Notes: generated by a model not told the origin, from the letters alone. A DNA stretch of 64,000 bases from Petaurus breviceps papuanus (GCA_028583685.1 JAMXIF010001210.1:6184194-6248193), one strand, 5' to 3'; positions 47,481 to 59,200 are shown, numbered from the stretch's first letter. Made by a program: numbers and translations.

Positions 47481-48430
47481 GCGATTTAAATTCAGAGATT
47501 TAAAACAGAGAGCAAGATAAGTAATGGATCAGTCATAAGCAAAACAAACTACAGTATCATAGGAAGAAAGAAGGGCAGATTAAAAAGAAGGGAAGGGGGG
47601 GGGGGTGGAGTTAAGATGGTGGAGTAAAAGCAGGACCTCCACACGGCTCTGTCTTCCACCTTCCCCAATTCGTGTAAAAGGGGACTCTGAACAAACTTTG
47701 GAGCTGCAGAACCCACAAAATGACACAGAGAAGCTAACTTCCCACTAAGGACAGCCCAGCAGGAGTAGGCCAGCATTGCACTCTGGGAGCCGGAGGTTTT
47801 AGCCCCAGGGTGGGCTTGACCAGCTGCCTGCAGAGGGACTCCAGATCACTAGCTGCTGTAGCCATTTCCAGAATTATCAACACATAGATGCTAAGGACAA
47901 AGTGAGAGGTCAGTTCACTGTGGACTTTGGGACCCAGTAGTTGGGAGTGCGTGGCTTTTGCCCCTAGGGCGAGAAGCCACTGACACAGGGCACAGCCAGC
48001 CAGCGCTACATTACAGCTTCAGCTCCTGGCCTGCAGAGTGTAAGGGGACCAAGCACCAGTCTGAGGGGTAATCACTCTTGCTTTAACCTGCTTGGATCTG
48101 GATTGCATTCTAGTGTGGAGGTCCTGGGGTTTGTGTCCAGCTTTCCAGAGCATGTGGAGACCTCATAGAGGGCACCCATAAAATAACTTCAGCAGCTGAG
48201 AAAACCCCAGCGTTTGGGATGAAAGCTCCCCTGTCTGGTGGCAGAGTCCTACTGTGGCAAAAATCCCAGGGGTCAAGTGACTGAGGGGCGAAATGACCAG
48301 GCAAGGGAAACAAAGCAGGGCAGAAGATTCCAACATTAGACTCCTATTTTGGGCACAAAAAGGAGCAAAGCATGGAACAGGAAGAAGACAGTGAAGTCAG
48401 AACTCCTGCACCAAAAGCTTCAAGGAAAAT

Positions 48431-49359
48431 ATGAGCTGGTTACAGACCACAGAGGACCTTAAGAAGCAGATAAGAGAAATGGAGGAAAAATTTGGAAGAG
48501 ATATGAGAACAATGCAAGAAAATTATGAAATGAGAGTCAACAGCCTGACTGAGGAAAATCACAGATTAAAAAATAGACTAACTCAAATGGCAAAAGAGGC
48601 TCAAAAAGGCAATGAGGAGAAGAATGCCTTAAAAAGCCGAATTTGCCAGATGGAAAAAGAATCTCAAAAGCTCACTGAAGAGAATCATTGCTTCAGAATT
48701 AGACTGGACCAAATGGAAGCTAATGACTTTATGAGAAATCAAGATGCAGTCAAACAGATCCAAACAAATGAAAGAATAGAAGGCAATGTGAAATATCTCA
48801 TAGGTAAAACCACTGACCTGGAAAATAAATCCAGAACAGATAATTTAAAAATTATTGGACTACCTGAAAGCCATGATCAAAGTAAGAACCTAGAAATCAT
48901 TCTCCAGGAAGTTCTCAAAGAAAACTGCCCTGATGTTTTAAAACCAGAGGGCAAAATAGAGGTTGAAAGAATCCACTGATCACCTCCTGAAAAAAAAAAG
49001 ATCCCAAAAAGAAAACTCTTAGGAATATTTTAGCCAGGTTCCAGAATTCCCAGATTAAGGAAAGAATATTACAAGCAGCCAGGAAGAAACAATTTGAATA
49101 TTGTGGAAACACAATCAGGATAACCCAGGATCTGGCAGCTTCTACACTGAGGGATTGAAGGGCTTGGAATGTGATATTCCGGAGGTCAAAGGAGCTGGGA
49201 TTAAAACCAAGAATCACCTACCCAGCAAAACTGAGTATCATGTTTCAGGGGAAAATATGGTTATTCAGTGGAATAGAGGACTTTCAAGCATTCTTGATGA
49301 AAAAACCAGAGTTGAATAGAAAATTTGACACTCAGATACAAGAAGCAAGAGAAGCATGA
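48431..49359 (+). pseudogene. HAL1 copy C ORF1 (L1 ORF1p-like), almost continuous
   Basis: The 182-residue open start runs from MSWLQTTEDLKKQIREME to IEVERIH. A coiled coil occupies roughly residues 10-105 (EENHRLKNRL, EKNALKSRICQMEKE, EENHCFRIRL), followed by the RRM region with YLIGKTTDLENKSR and LKIIGLPESHDQ. It stops at TGA 48977-48979, where the family has arginine, a probable CGA to TGA CpG change. A run of A's near 48992-49000 then shifts the frame. The C-terminal part reads ELGLKPRITYPAKLSIMFQG to REA-stop at 49359. Confidence 0.85.
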
Positions 49360-49487
49360 GAAGGTAAACAGGGAAAAGAAATCATACGGAACTTATCAAA
49401 GTTGAACTATTAACATTCCTACATGGAAAAACAATAATTGTAACTGATGAAACTTTTCTCAGTATGAAAATAGTTGAAGGTAATAGA

Positions 49488-49560
49488 AATATATGTCTAT
49501 ATATGAGGTTATATGGGCATATGAATACATATGTGAATGTGTGTATATATGTTTACAGGT
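49488..49560. repeat. AT/TG-rich block in HAL1 copy C 3' UTR
   Basis: The block reads atatatgtctatatatgagg and so on, and is the counterpart of the longer block at 1622-1845 in copy A. Confidence 0.65.
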
Positions 49561-50040
49561 AAACATAGATAGAGGGCACAGGACCAATTTAATAGGAAGG
49601 GATGATACTTAAAAGCTGAAATTAAGAGGTGAGAGAGGAATATAATGAGAGGAGATGGGGAGAGACAGAATGAGGTAAACTATCTCATATAGAAGAGGCA
49701 AGGGAAAATGGTTACAATGGAGGGGAAGAATAGGAAGGCAAAAGGGAATGGGTCAACCTTATTCTCACTGAATTTGGCTCAGGGAGGGAATGAAATACAC
49801 ACTAAATAGGGTATCTCACCCTCCAGTACAGTAGCGGGGGAAGGGTATGAGAGGGGGGATGGTGAAAGGGAGGGCAGGCTGGGGGGGAAGGAAGTTGGAA
49901 GCACCTACTTTTGAAAAGGGATGGGATCAAAGTAGATAATAGAACAAGTGGGATTTGGGATAGGAGGGAGGGAAATATAGTCAGTCTTTTACAATATATC
50001 TACTATGTTAATGTTTTGCATTATTTACACATATACACAC

Positions 50041-52310
50041 AAATTGCAGGAAAACAGAGAACCACGTTAGCATTTTAGAATAATTTGTGATGATAGATAT
50101 CTCGTAAATACTGGATGGAAACAGAAGAGAGTTCACATATTCTCATGTGCACATAGAACCTTTATAAAAACTGATCAAATATTGGGACAAAATCCCTCAC
50201 AAACAAATGAAAAAAAAACTAGACATATAGTTTACTAACCATAATGCAACAAAAATTATATTCAATAAAGGTCCTTTGAAGAAAGAAATAAAAATAATTG
50301 GAGGCTAACTTAATCCTTAAAGCCAATAGGTAAATTTAAAAACAATTTTAAATTTAGTTAGAGAAAATGATAATAATGAGATGAATGCTACCATCTAAAA
50401 GATGTTGCTAAATCAGTCCTTAGGGAAAATTTTACATAGCTAAATATTTTCATCAGCAAAACAGAGCAAAAACAATTCAATCAACTAGTTAAGCAGCTGA
50501 TGAAACCTGAAAAGCAACAAATTATAAACCTTCATCTAAATTCCTAAGTAGAAATTCTGAAAATCGAGAAGAAAGTAATACAGTTGAAAGCCAAAAACTA
50601 TTAAGTGTGTAAAACAGCTGAAAATTTTTAAGATTTATAAAATAGCTAGCTAGCTACTTACTCATTTTAAAATTGGGAGAAAACCAAATTGTTCATATCA
50701 AAATGAAAAATAATTAACAAGAATAAAAGAAACTATAAAGTATTAAAAAAAAACCCTCTTTTGCCCAGTTATATGCCAACCCAAATCATTTACATACAAT
50801 GTAAAATTTACATACTGTAAAAATACAAAATATAAAAATCAAAAGAAGTAGACTATGCCCTATTATCAGGAAAAGAAACTAAACAAACTATAAATGAATT
50901 CCAAAGGGAAAACATTCAATACTGTATGGATTTATAAGTGAATTTTCTTTTTAAAAATTCAAAGAAAAACTAATCCCAACATCTAATAAACTGTTTGCCA
51001 AAACAGGAAAAGAAGGAACCATTTCAAACTTTATTACTTTGATGCCTAAATCCAAGAGACAAAGGCAGAGAAAAAATCTATAGTATCAATATTCCTAATG
51101 AACATTGATACCAAAATATTAGATAAAATGTTAGCCCATAGGCAACAACACATTTAAAAGATTATATACTACAATCACTCATTATACACTACAATCCTGG
51201 ATTTATACCAGGAATGCAGGGTTGGTTCAATAGAAGAAAGACTTACAAACAGTGCATACCATATTAATAATGGAAACAACAAAAATCACAGAATTATATC
51301 AACAGATACTGAAAGGCTTTTAACAAAACCCAACTATCATTTCTGTTAAAAATCTAGAAATCAAAGGAATAAATAATTTTTCCTTAATGTGGTAAGTAAT
51401 ATCTCTCTACAGCAGTATATTTAATTGAGCAAGGTTGGGGGCCTTTCCAGTTCAGGGATAAAACAAGGATACTCATCATCACCACCATTATTTAATACTG
51501 TGGTAAAAATGATAGATTCAGCAATAAAACAATAAAAGAAATTGAAGGAATAACCATAGGCAAAGAGGAAACAAAACTATTGCTTTTGCAAATGACATGA
51601 CCCTGCATCTAGAGAAAACTAGAGTCAATCAAAAATTAATTGAAATAATAAATTCAGCAAAGTTGCAGTATATAAAATCAATTCACACAAATAATCAGTA
51701 TTTACTGCATGCTACCAACCAAATCCAGCAAAAAGAGATAGAAATAGAAATAAATAAAGGACTTATAAAATATGTAGGATTCCATCTACCAGGGCACACT
51801 TAGGAACTATATGAATGTAACTACTAAACACTTTATAGAAATAAAGGCAGACTGAAATCACTCCAGAAGTCCTAATTCCTCTCAGGAAAAGAAAAAAAAA
51901 ACTTTTAAAGACTTTAACTTTGATCAATGCAAGGGTCAACTAAGATTCTAGAGGAATAAAGAGGATGCCTTTTCCTATCCTACTGACAGAGAAGAATGGG
52001 ACTCAACATATAGACTAAAACATACATGTTCAGGTATAGGCAATGAGGAGGTTCACTTTGGTTGGCTACATATGGTTGGTAAAAGGGTTTTTTTTTTTCC
52101 ATTGGGAGACAGGAGAAAACGGATAAGGAAAGGAAGGGAAAAAGGAAGGAAGGGGAGGGAAGGGCCAATAAGGCATCTTTTTTCTAAATCAAAAAAGAAA
52201 AGGTCAGACAGAAAAAGAACAGCAGATTAGTTTTAATAACTAAATCTTCATTGTGTCTGGTGTTTCAGACATTTTGAAAAAAATAAAATTAATAAATAAT
52301 ACATACATAT
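50041..52310 (+). mobile_element. Old L1 LINE, ORF2 pieces and 3' end
   Basis: Sense L1 with large decay: the ORF2 N-terminal half about 50060-50700 (gggaaaattttacatagct), and the RT region 51050-51800 (ctggatttataccaggaatg; FADD position 51585-51596 reads FAND). The 3' UTR lies about 51900-52290 (actttgatcaatgcaagggt). There is no long open frame. Confidence 0.75.
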
Positions 52311-52317
52311 ATTTGTT

Positions 52318-52372
52318 TTATTTTTTTGGAGGGCAATTGGGGTTAAGTAACTTGCCCAAGGGCACAAGGCTA

Positions 52373-52419
<47 letters not shown>

Positions 52420-52499
52420 AGTATCTGAGGCCAGATCTGAACTCAGGTCCTCCTGACTACGTGGCTGGCGCTCTACTCACTGCACCACCTAGCTGCCCC
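52318..52499 (-). mobile_element. Marsupial SINE with internal (TG)n
   Basis: Antisense SINE: ggcaattggggttaagtaac, then tcctcctgactacgtggctg and gcaccacctagctgcccc. Its middle is replaced or expanded by a dinucleotide run. Confidence 0.88.
52375..52417. repeat. (TG)n microsatellite, about 21 units
   Basis: An uninterrupted TG run inside the SINE, seeded at the gctaattgtgtg position of the element. Confidence 0.97.
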
Positions 52500-53440
52500 T
52501 GTACATATATATTTATTTAAAGAAGCAATGGTTTTATATTTGGGTTTGCTATCAAGAACTCTATCCAGTAAATAAGAATCTTCTCTATGAAATCCTAGTG
52601 TCCCAGGAAAAAACAAGGCGTTGACTGCACCAATGGAGAACTACCTCACACTACACAGTTTAAAAGTTAGGTTTTCTACTAGTCTATGTCCAGAGAACAG
52701 GTAAGGCAGTAAAAAGATGATACATTAAAACCACCTAGAGAGCACAAAGGCACTAGTTAGCTTCACCAGTGAAGTTGAAGAGAGGAACAAGGGAGAGGTG
52801 AGGAACTGGGCCCCAAAAAGAGCCTCTCCATCCCAGGTTTGACCATGAGCCATATGTGGATAATCTCAGTGAAGATGCTGATGAAGAGGATGCAACATGT
52901 AGGTGAACTCTTAATGGTTATGTATACCTATCCAAGACTTTCCTGACCTGAAGGAAACATCTGCCCAGAAAAATTCAGAGGAGAGAATCCCTTTCCTGAC
53001 TGATATGCCACCTGTGGAGGGCCTAGGGAACATGTAATAAGCATAGACAGGGAACATAAATTATGTACAGAGCCTAAATTTCTAGGGACTAGAGACAAGT
53101 CCATTCAGCCTGGGACCTAACACAATATCTGTTAAAATAGCAAGTGCTTAAAATAAATGTTTTTTGATTACTAACATCCACATACCCAGAACTTAGACTG
53201 TAGACAAATGGGCCTGAAAATACCAACTTACCCACAAAAGGTATGAAAACCAAACATGCAGTGATGACATCAAGTCACTGCAAAATTTCCAGAACTATCT
53301 GGCCAGTGACCAGGATGATAGATGTCACAGTTGGTATGCCAGGCAAGTTTGTTACTTGGGGTAGTCAGGCAATGGCAACTAACAGGGTATATATAAGGTG
53401 CATTTTGTATGTAGTCCTAACATGCCAAGCTATGTCGTAT
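52500..53440. other. Intron, mostly unassigned, with an L2 3' scrap at 53095-53170
   Basis: A short L2 3' end is visible (gggacctaacacaatatctg, then aataaatgttttttgatta). No gene in the rest. Confidence 0.4.
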
Positions 53441-54119
53441 TGTGACAGCAAGCACCCTAGCATACCCAGGATGGCTGCTAGCACAGGTTCTTTGATCTGC
53501 TTTTCTAAAGGAAAGCAACTCAAAAACGGTTAACAATCTTACTTTAATCAAACATTTATCATTTACCTAGTTCAGGAGAAGAAGTCAGCACCCTGAACTT
53601 CAGAGAAAATACAAATAAAAGTTACAAGCAGACAAAAATACAGAGAAAATAACAATTCAACAGACAGAGTTTCTAGCTGTCTGACCACATACATACAGTT
53701 AGTTACCAGAGAGAGAAGCTAGATTTTCAAAGCTGGGGAGCTCAATGGCTGCCCAGAGTCTCATCTGGCCAAATCGCACAACTCTTCCCAAAGTGAGCCC
53801 CAAAGCAAAACCTTGCCTCAGGGAGCATAGATAGCCTTCTCCAGGATCAGAGAACATCACAACCAGTGGTAACCCACTGCCTAATTAAAAAGTAACAAGG
53901 TATGGGCATTTCCTGAAAAAGAAGCCTCCCTCAAAGCAAGCTTTTCCTGTTGGGCTCTGCTCTACCCTTCAGCAAATTCCTCCCACCACAGGCTCCATGT
54001 AACCACATTCAGCTTATTAGGGGGTAGAGTATATTTTCAAATCAGGGAAGGTCCTGAAATTCACTTAGGCTTATTAAAGGGCAGGGAAGATCTTCAAATT
54101 CCCTTACCATGAACCTTCA
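53441..54119 (-). mobile_element. LTR fossil of an endogenous retrovirus-like family (solo, minus strand)
   Basis: About 680 bp. Read on the minus strand, it shares its first 150 bp clearly with the plus-strand element at 61893-62343: gaatgtggttacatggagcc against gaatgtaatcacatggagtc, both followed by tgtggtgggaggaatttgct-type text and a pause at agcagagcccaacagg. Both end in GTCACA. No coding parts or second LTR were seen, and it is old. Confidence 0.6.
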
Positions 54120-54149
54120 TGAATCTATATATTTATTCTTCTGTATGCA

Positions 54150-54205
54150 ATTCTAATATCAATCAACCAACTAACAAGCATTTATTAAGTGCCTGCTATA
54201 CGCAA
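54150..54205 (-). mobile_element. L2 LINE 3'-terminal scrap
   Basis: The match is to aagcatttattaagtgcctg. Confidence 0.5.
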
Positions 54206-54214
54206 GGTGGGCCT

Positions 54215-54425
54215 AATAGAGTAAAGAGACAGAGAGCTGGCCTCAAAGCCAGGAAAACTACATTTCATGTTATGCCTCTGACACAATACTTAAAAAATAC
54301 TTAAACTCTCCATATTCTAGGCAACTAAAATTACAAGCTGAAAATAAAAATTTGTTGACCTGCACTGGTAGAGGGAATTCCTCACCCCAGAATTCCCTCT
54401 ACAATGAAATCACAGGTTGATTCCT
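54215..54425 (+). mobile_element. CORE-SINE (THER/MIR-type with aaatcacaggt tail)
   Basis: Sense: gagctggcctcaaagccagg, tgttatgcctctgacacaat, and the tail acctgcactggtagagggaa with atgaaatcacaggttgat. Confidence 0.65.
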
Positions 54426-54539
54426 ATGCCTGTTCCTGCTCTTGGCCAAGCACTCAGCTTGGCAGTATAGGTACTATTTACATCCATGTGGCCTCTCTAT
54501 CTCAGATAATTTGCTAGAGATTGTAGGAGTCATTTGATA

Positions 54540-54690
54540 GTCATATGATGCTAAACAAGTATACTTAGTACTTGTGTGACCTTGAGTCGATCTTCAATCA
54601 ACTTCATTTTCCTCATCTCTAAAACGAGAGAATGAGAATTAGATGGCCTCTGAGGGCCTTTCTAACTACAGATCTATAATTTTATAATTC
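54540..54690 (+). mobile_element. MIR3-like SINE
   Basis: Sense: cttgtgtgaccttgagtcga, cctcatctctaaaacgagag, tctgagggcctttctaacta. Confidence 0.6.
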
Positions 54691-54703
54691 TTTGTTCTTA
54701 CAT

Positions 54704-54945
54704 TTACTGGCACGGAGGTGGCGCAGTAGATTGAGCACCAGACCTGGAGTCAGAACCTGTGTTCAAATCTGGCTTCTGACACTTGCTAGCTATGTGACCC
54801 TAGGCAAGTCATTTAACCCTGTTTGCCTCAATTCCTCATCTGTGAAGTGCACTGAAGAAAGAAGGGGCAAACCACTCTAGTAACTTTGCCAAGAAAACCC
54901 CAAATGGGGTCACTGAGTGTCAGACATTACTAAAATGATGCAATA
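54704..54945 (+). mobile_element. MAR1-type SINE
   Basis: The head is ggaggtggcgcagtagattg and the body cttgctagctatgtgaccct. The RTE-like tail is ggcaaaccactctagtaact, caaatggggtcactgagtgt. Confidence 0.88.
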
Positions 54946-56200
54946 ACAAATACCTATAGCTAGTATATACTTAAGCAGTATAATTTCTGGCAAACGCACA
55001 ATTAAGAAACAATGTAATAAGCTATGAATCAACACAACCTTTTTGGGGGGATGGCTGTTCCTTTCCTGTCACTTTGCATAGACTCAAAGAAGGGTAGGTA
55101 TAGGGTGTGTATAGATTGAGTACAGAACATGCTGAAAATAGAAAAACCTACATTTCTCATGAGGTCCTGGCCCCAATGAACAGGTGCTAATTCAAAGAGA
55201 ACAGAGACTCACTTAACTAGAGAACTATTGCTTCTTTGGGACTGGGTTTGATTTGCTGAGAGGAGAGAATATGAAGAAGTAGGAGGATGCCATGGGGTCA
55301 GTGAGAATGCAGATGATGACAATCATGAACCTGGAAGTGGCAGCAGTCAATGTTTAGCTCTTGGGTCAGAGGTAGAACAATTCCTAAATGAGCAGAAGAG
55401 AACTAGGATAAGGTGCAGAGTCCAGCAGCTGTTCTGAGAAGGTGTAAAATGGTACAGACACTGCATGCAGTTAAGTTTCCAATCCATCACTCCTGTTACA
55501 AAGAGACTAGACTAGTCCTTCCCCTACCAGAATAATGAGTTTGGGGAAGGGTTGAAGAAAGAAAAGTATTCTGTGAGAAAGGGAAGTGAGATGTTCTCAA
55601 TGGAATGTGTGTCTTGATTACGACTGAAAATGAATTCTAAATCTAAAGGTGAATTAATTTGCTAACAGGCATGGAACTGAATATCCTAGACACAAACTAA
55701 CTTTAGAGTTATCTGGATGGGAACAAAATAAATCACCACAATGTGAATTCAGACTGTTAGAGGAAAGATGATGGCAAAACAGATTGTACTTGAAAGTAGT
55801 AACCAATTTGTGGAAAATGTATAAAAGAAAAACAGAGCAGAACTACCATAATTCTTGCTATGGCTCACTCTAGTAATGCTAAACTCTTACTAGGATTCTA
55901 CTATGCAAACAGGAATCTGATATGATGGCAGCACAGAAATTGTCCTCCATCAACCAAGAACAAGCCTGGTCAACTCCAAAAGAATGGCTCATGCCTTACT
56001 CTAAAAAGGTCCATTGTTCTCATTATTGGGAGTCAGGGGTAAAAAAGACTATAAATTTATAAAATCCCTTAATGTCTCATATAAAGCAAAATCTACTGAA
56101 AATACTACCACCACCACCCCCAAAAATACTGATTCATACATACATAAGGGACACCTCAATGAGATATTATAAATACTACAATTTCCATATATAGAGTATT
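54946..56200. other. Intron, unassigned
   Basis: No repeat family or splice-bounded coding segment was recognised. Confidence 0.4.
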
Positions 56201-56204
56201 CTTA

Positions 56205-56430
56205 TAAATGCTTTAGTGGATGGAGCACTGGACTTGGAATAAGGAAGACCTGAGTTCAAATTTAACCTCAAATACTTAATAGCTGTGTGACCCTGGGCAA
56301 GTCACTCATCTTTAAAATAGGGACAATTAATTATAGCACCTACTTCACTGGTTTGATAAAGGGATTAAATGAGATAATGTACATAGAGCACTTTTCAAAC
56401 CTTTAAGTATTATATAAATATTAGCCATTT
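56205..56430 (+). mobile_element. CORE-SINE (THER1/MIR-type), full length
   Basis: Sense: gtggatggagcactggactt, gaagacctgagttcaaattt, gctgtgtgaccctgggcaag and the tail gattaaatgagataatgtac. Confidence 0.85.
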
Positions 56431-56545
56431 TAATATTTATATAATTTATATATTTATATAATTTTATATAATATATAACATAATTTATATAATTTTATCT
56501 AATTTATATAAATATATAATATATAATATTAGCCATTTATATAAA
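56431..56545. repeat. AT-rich tandem repeat adjoining the SINE tail
   Basis: Irregular repeats of tatataattta. The SINE word attagccattt recurs on its far side (56526-56538), so the repeat grew within the SINE 3' end. Confidence 0.8.
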
Positions 56546-56957
56546 AATAGCTCTCAGTCAATTCAGAAAAAATAAATTTCTAGTATGTTTTAAAATACTT
56601 CTCACTAAAAGAAAAAATATAACTTTATAAGTCAAAGTGGTAAAAAAAAACTTTCAACCAATAAATAGTACCATCTTTGTGTTCTATACAAGTTTATATA
56701 TTGGTGGTGACTCTTTTTAGAACCAAGGGCTTTTCTACAATGTTTACACAATTAAAAAAAAAACACTTGCTTATAATGTCATTTTTCTTCTAATGAGGTT
56801 TATAGAACAATTACAGTATTCTGACAACTAAACTAATCAGTTTCTGTCTTGAACCTTAAGCTATAATCAAGTTATTAAAACGTACACCATTTATATTCAC
56901 TTAACAAGAACTGAATTTTAAAAACAATGAAATATGTTATAAACAATAGTGACTTAC

Positions 56958-57065
56958 CCTTTGAGATCACTAATAAGACTATTCTTTTCCTGTACTATCC
57001 GTTTGTGGTGCATTCGATGGAAATCACGTTCTTTCTGAGCTTTCAATAAATCTTCTCTGGCTTTT
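56958..57065 (-). CDS. SPAG16: SPAG16 internal exon (coiled-coil region, first of four here)
   Basis: SPAG16/PF20 is a protein of the axonemal central apparatus, needed for motility of cilia and sperm flagella; its N-terminal part is coiled coil and its C-terminal part WD40 repeats. This 108-bp exon reads on the minus strand as KAREDLLKAQ... through ERDFHRMHHKR to KNSLISDLK, one open frame, closely matching the remembered mammalian SPAG16 segment AREDLLK.QKERDFHRMHHKRIVQEKN. A pyrimidine-containing CAG acceptor lies at 57066-57068 and a perfect GTAAGT donor at 56952-56957. It enters and leaves in phase 2, so it is a symmetric exon. The peptide is charged and helical, as expected for the coiled coil. 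The GG left at its 3' end joins the G of the next exon. Identification is from memory of the protein, not from a search, but four consecutive matching exons make it strong. Confidence 0.93.
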
Positions 57066-57068
57066 CTG

Positions 57069-57715
57069 TAAACAAAAATATGACAAAAAATCTACTGTTC
57101 AATTGCTTATGGTGCATTCCTGAAAAAAGAATACTAACAAAATAACAAGTAATTTAATAACTGCTAGTAGTTTTAAACCCCAAACTGTACATTATTCAAA
57201 ATTCTATGCACAATTATTTCCTAAATAAGTCTCAGTGATGGTCCATTATCATCATCATAATTAATAATTTTGAAAGGAGCAGAAATATGTGCTCATGAAA
57301 CCACGAATCCCAAAAATATTTCTCCCAGATTATATTTAATGTTCATTTAATATTCATTGAGGAAATGACAGAAATCTAGCATATAAATATTGCTATGAAG
57401 CCTCTTCCGTAATATAAAAAGATATTAATCATATGTATATATATATCACTTTAAATATTGCAAAGCACTAAATCCCTTGACTGAGACTAAGAAGACTCTC
57501 AATGAGAATTTTCTTATCAATGGATTTAATGAATATAATCCTTACAAAAAAAGAAAAATATTTTCTTTAAATCTCAACTTTGATTCATTTAAAAACACAC
57601 TTGATTAATGAATTTTGGTTTGTCTTATGTAAAATGTAAAACATTTACATTACAAACAATATTTATAGGGCTCGATTATTATTATGATTAATAAGAGTCA
57701 TCATATTGTTATTGC
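57069..57715. other. AT-rich intron upstream of the first SPAG16 exon here
   Basis: No preceding SPAG16 exon and no named repeat found. Confidence 0.45.
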
Positions 57716-57975
57716 TAACAACAACCAACAAATCAACTAACACTTAAGTGTCTATCATATGCCAGGCTCTAAGATTATGAAGACAAGAATAAAACAATTC
57801 TTTTTCTCAAGTAGTTTACATTCCATAGAGTAATACAACATGTAAACATTATTAGTTTATACAAAAATAGACAAATATATTGAAGGCAATTTCAGAGGAG
57901 ATACAAGCAGCAGGGTAAATAAGAAAGGCCTTATGAAAGTGACGCTTCAGCTGAGCTTTTCCAGAAATAAATCCA
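57716..57975 (-). mobile_element. L2 LINE 3' end
   Basis: Antisense: aagtgtctatcatatgccag, then ctcaagtagtttacattcca and a degenerate ggccttatgaaagtgacgct. Confidence 0.75.
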
Positions 57976-58969
57976 CTGTAAATAAACTTATTTAGCCATT
58001 TATGTCAGAGTTCAAATTATTAGCAATAAATAAAACTTTTCAAGCTTAATAGCATTTAGGCATAAAATGAGAGATAATATGCTATAGTACATTAAGAGTT
58101 TTTCTTACTCTAGAAAACTTGGGTTCAAGACCTACTATTGCTTGGGTTCAAGACACTCCAGCAATATGACCATAGGAAGGTCACACTGAGAAACTGCAAG
58201 AAGTGCAAACTAAGAGGAAGTACATTACCAATGTGACAGGCAGCTTGTGCAGAGACAGTTATGGGAGATGGAATGGCTGACTGAGAGCAGCAAAGAGGTC
58301 AGTTTGATACTGAGAAGTATGCAAAGAGGAAAAAGTATTTCTATAAATAAAGTATTTACAAATTATCAATTTAATTCTTTGAAGCTATATCTTAAAATTT
58401 ATTTCTACTTATTTGTAGAGATTAAAAACACAAATTTTTTGAAGTTACTATATTTTTGTACTATTAAATTTTTTTTTCAGAAGCTTGAATTGATACTGTT
58501 TGTTTTCACAACTGCTGACTTTTTGGTAAAATAATTTAAATGTATTTATGGTGATGCTTCTCCCATTTTGAACCCTCCAATGCCTTTTTAATAAAAAAAG
58601 TACCTAAAAATAAATATAAAGAATACAGTTCTTTATATGTGCTCACTTTAAATCTATGATGAAGATTCTAGAATATTCAAAGGAACTAATTCAAACCAAA
58701 CCAATATAGCATTCCTGCTCATCTAGAGTAAGATGAACCTAAATGTTAGATTTTTTTTTTGCATGGGGTTGATCATGTAATCACTTTCAAGTATATCTGT
58801 CTACTTTACTTTTTAGCAACATCATCAAATAATATTTGCAGGAATCAATGTATCCATACATGGTTGTGCCAAATAATGCAAATAAGTCACGCTTTCTTAT
58901 TTTTATGCTATTAATATATATATATAACCCAAAATATAATTTTTCATAAGCAGATGATTCATAGTTAGA

Positions 58970-59200
58970 GCCACTAAGTAGGGCAGTGGATAGGGTGTTG
59001 GGCTTAGAGTCAGGAAAACATGAGTTCAAATTTGGCCTCAGACACTTACTGTCACTTAACCTGGTTTGCCTTAGTCCTTTCATCTGTGAAATGAGGTGGA
59101 GAAGGAAATGGCAAACTACTCCAGTATCTTTGCCAAGAATACTCTAGACAGGGTCATGAAGAGTCAGCCATGGTTAAATAATTTAACAACAAGAGATGTC
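58970..59200 (+). mobile_element. MAR1-type SINE
   Basis: Sense: ctaagtagggcagtggatag, ggcctcagacacttac, and the tail gagaaggaaatggcaaacta, cagggtcatgaagagtcagc. Confidence 0.87.

Larger units (their letters stand above)
47595..50040 (+). mobile_element. HAL1 (half-L1) retrotransposon, copy C, lacking its 3' end
   Basis: The plus-strand element begins with a G11 run (47595-47605) and gttaagatggtggagtaaaa. It has an L1-type 5' UTR to 48430, an ORF1 region 48431-49359 and HAL1 3' UTR to about 50040. The last 350 bp or so and the poly(A) seen in copies A and B are absent; instead, older L1 ORF2-type sequence follows in the same orientation. It is opposite to SPAG16 and the best preserved of the three in coding sequence. 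Confidence 0.85.

Noticed and set aside
53243-53533. 96-codon plus-strand frame
   Set aside because: It overlaps the end of an LTR fossil and unassigned intron. No motif, and codon use is not convincing.
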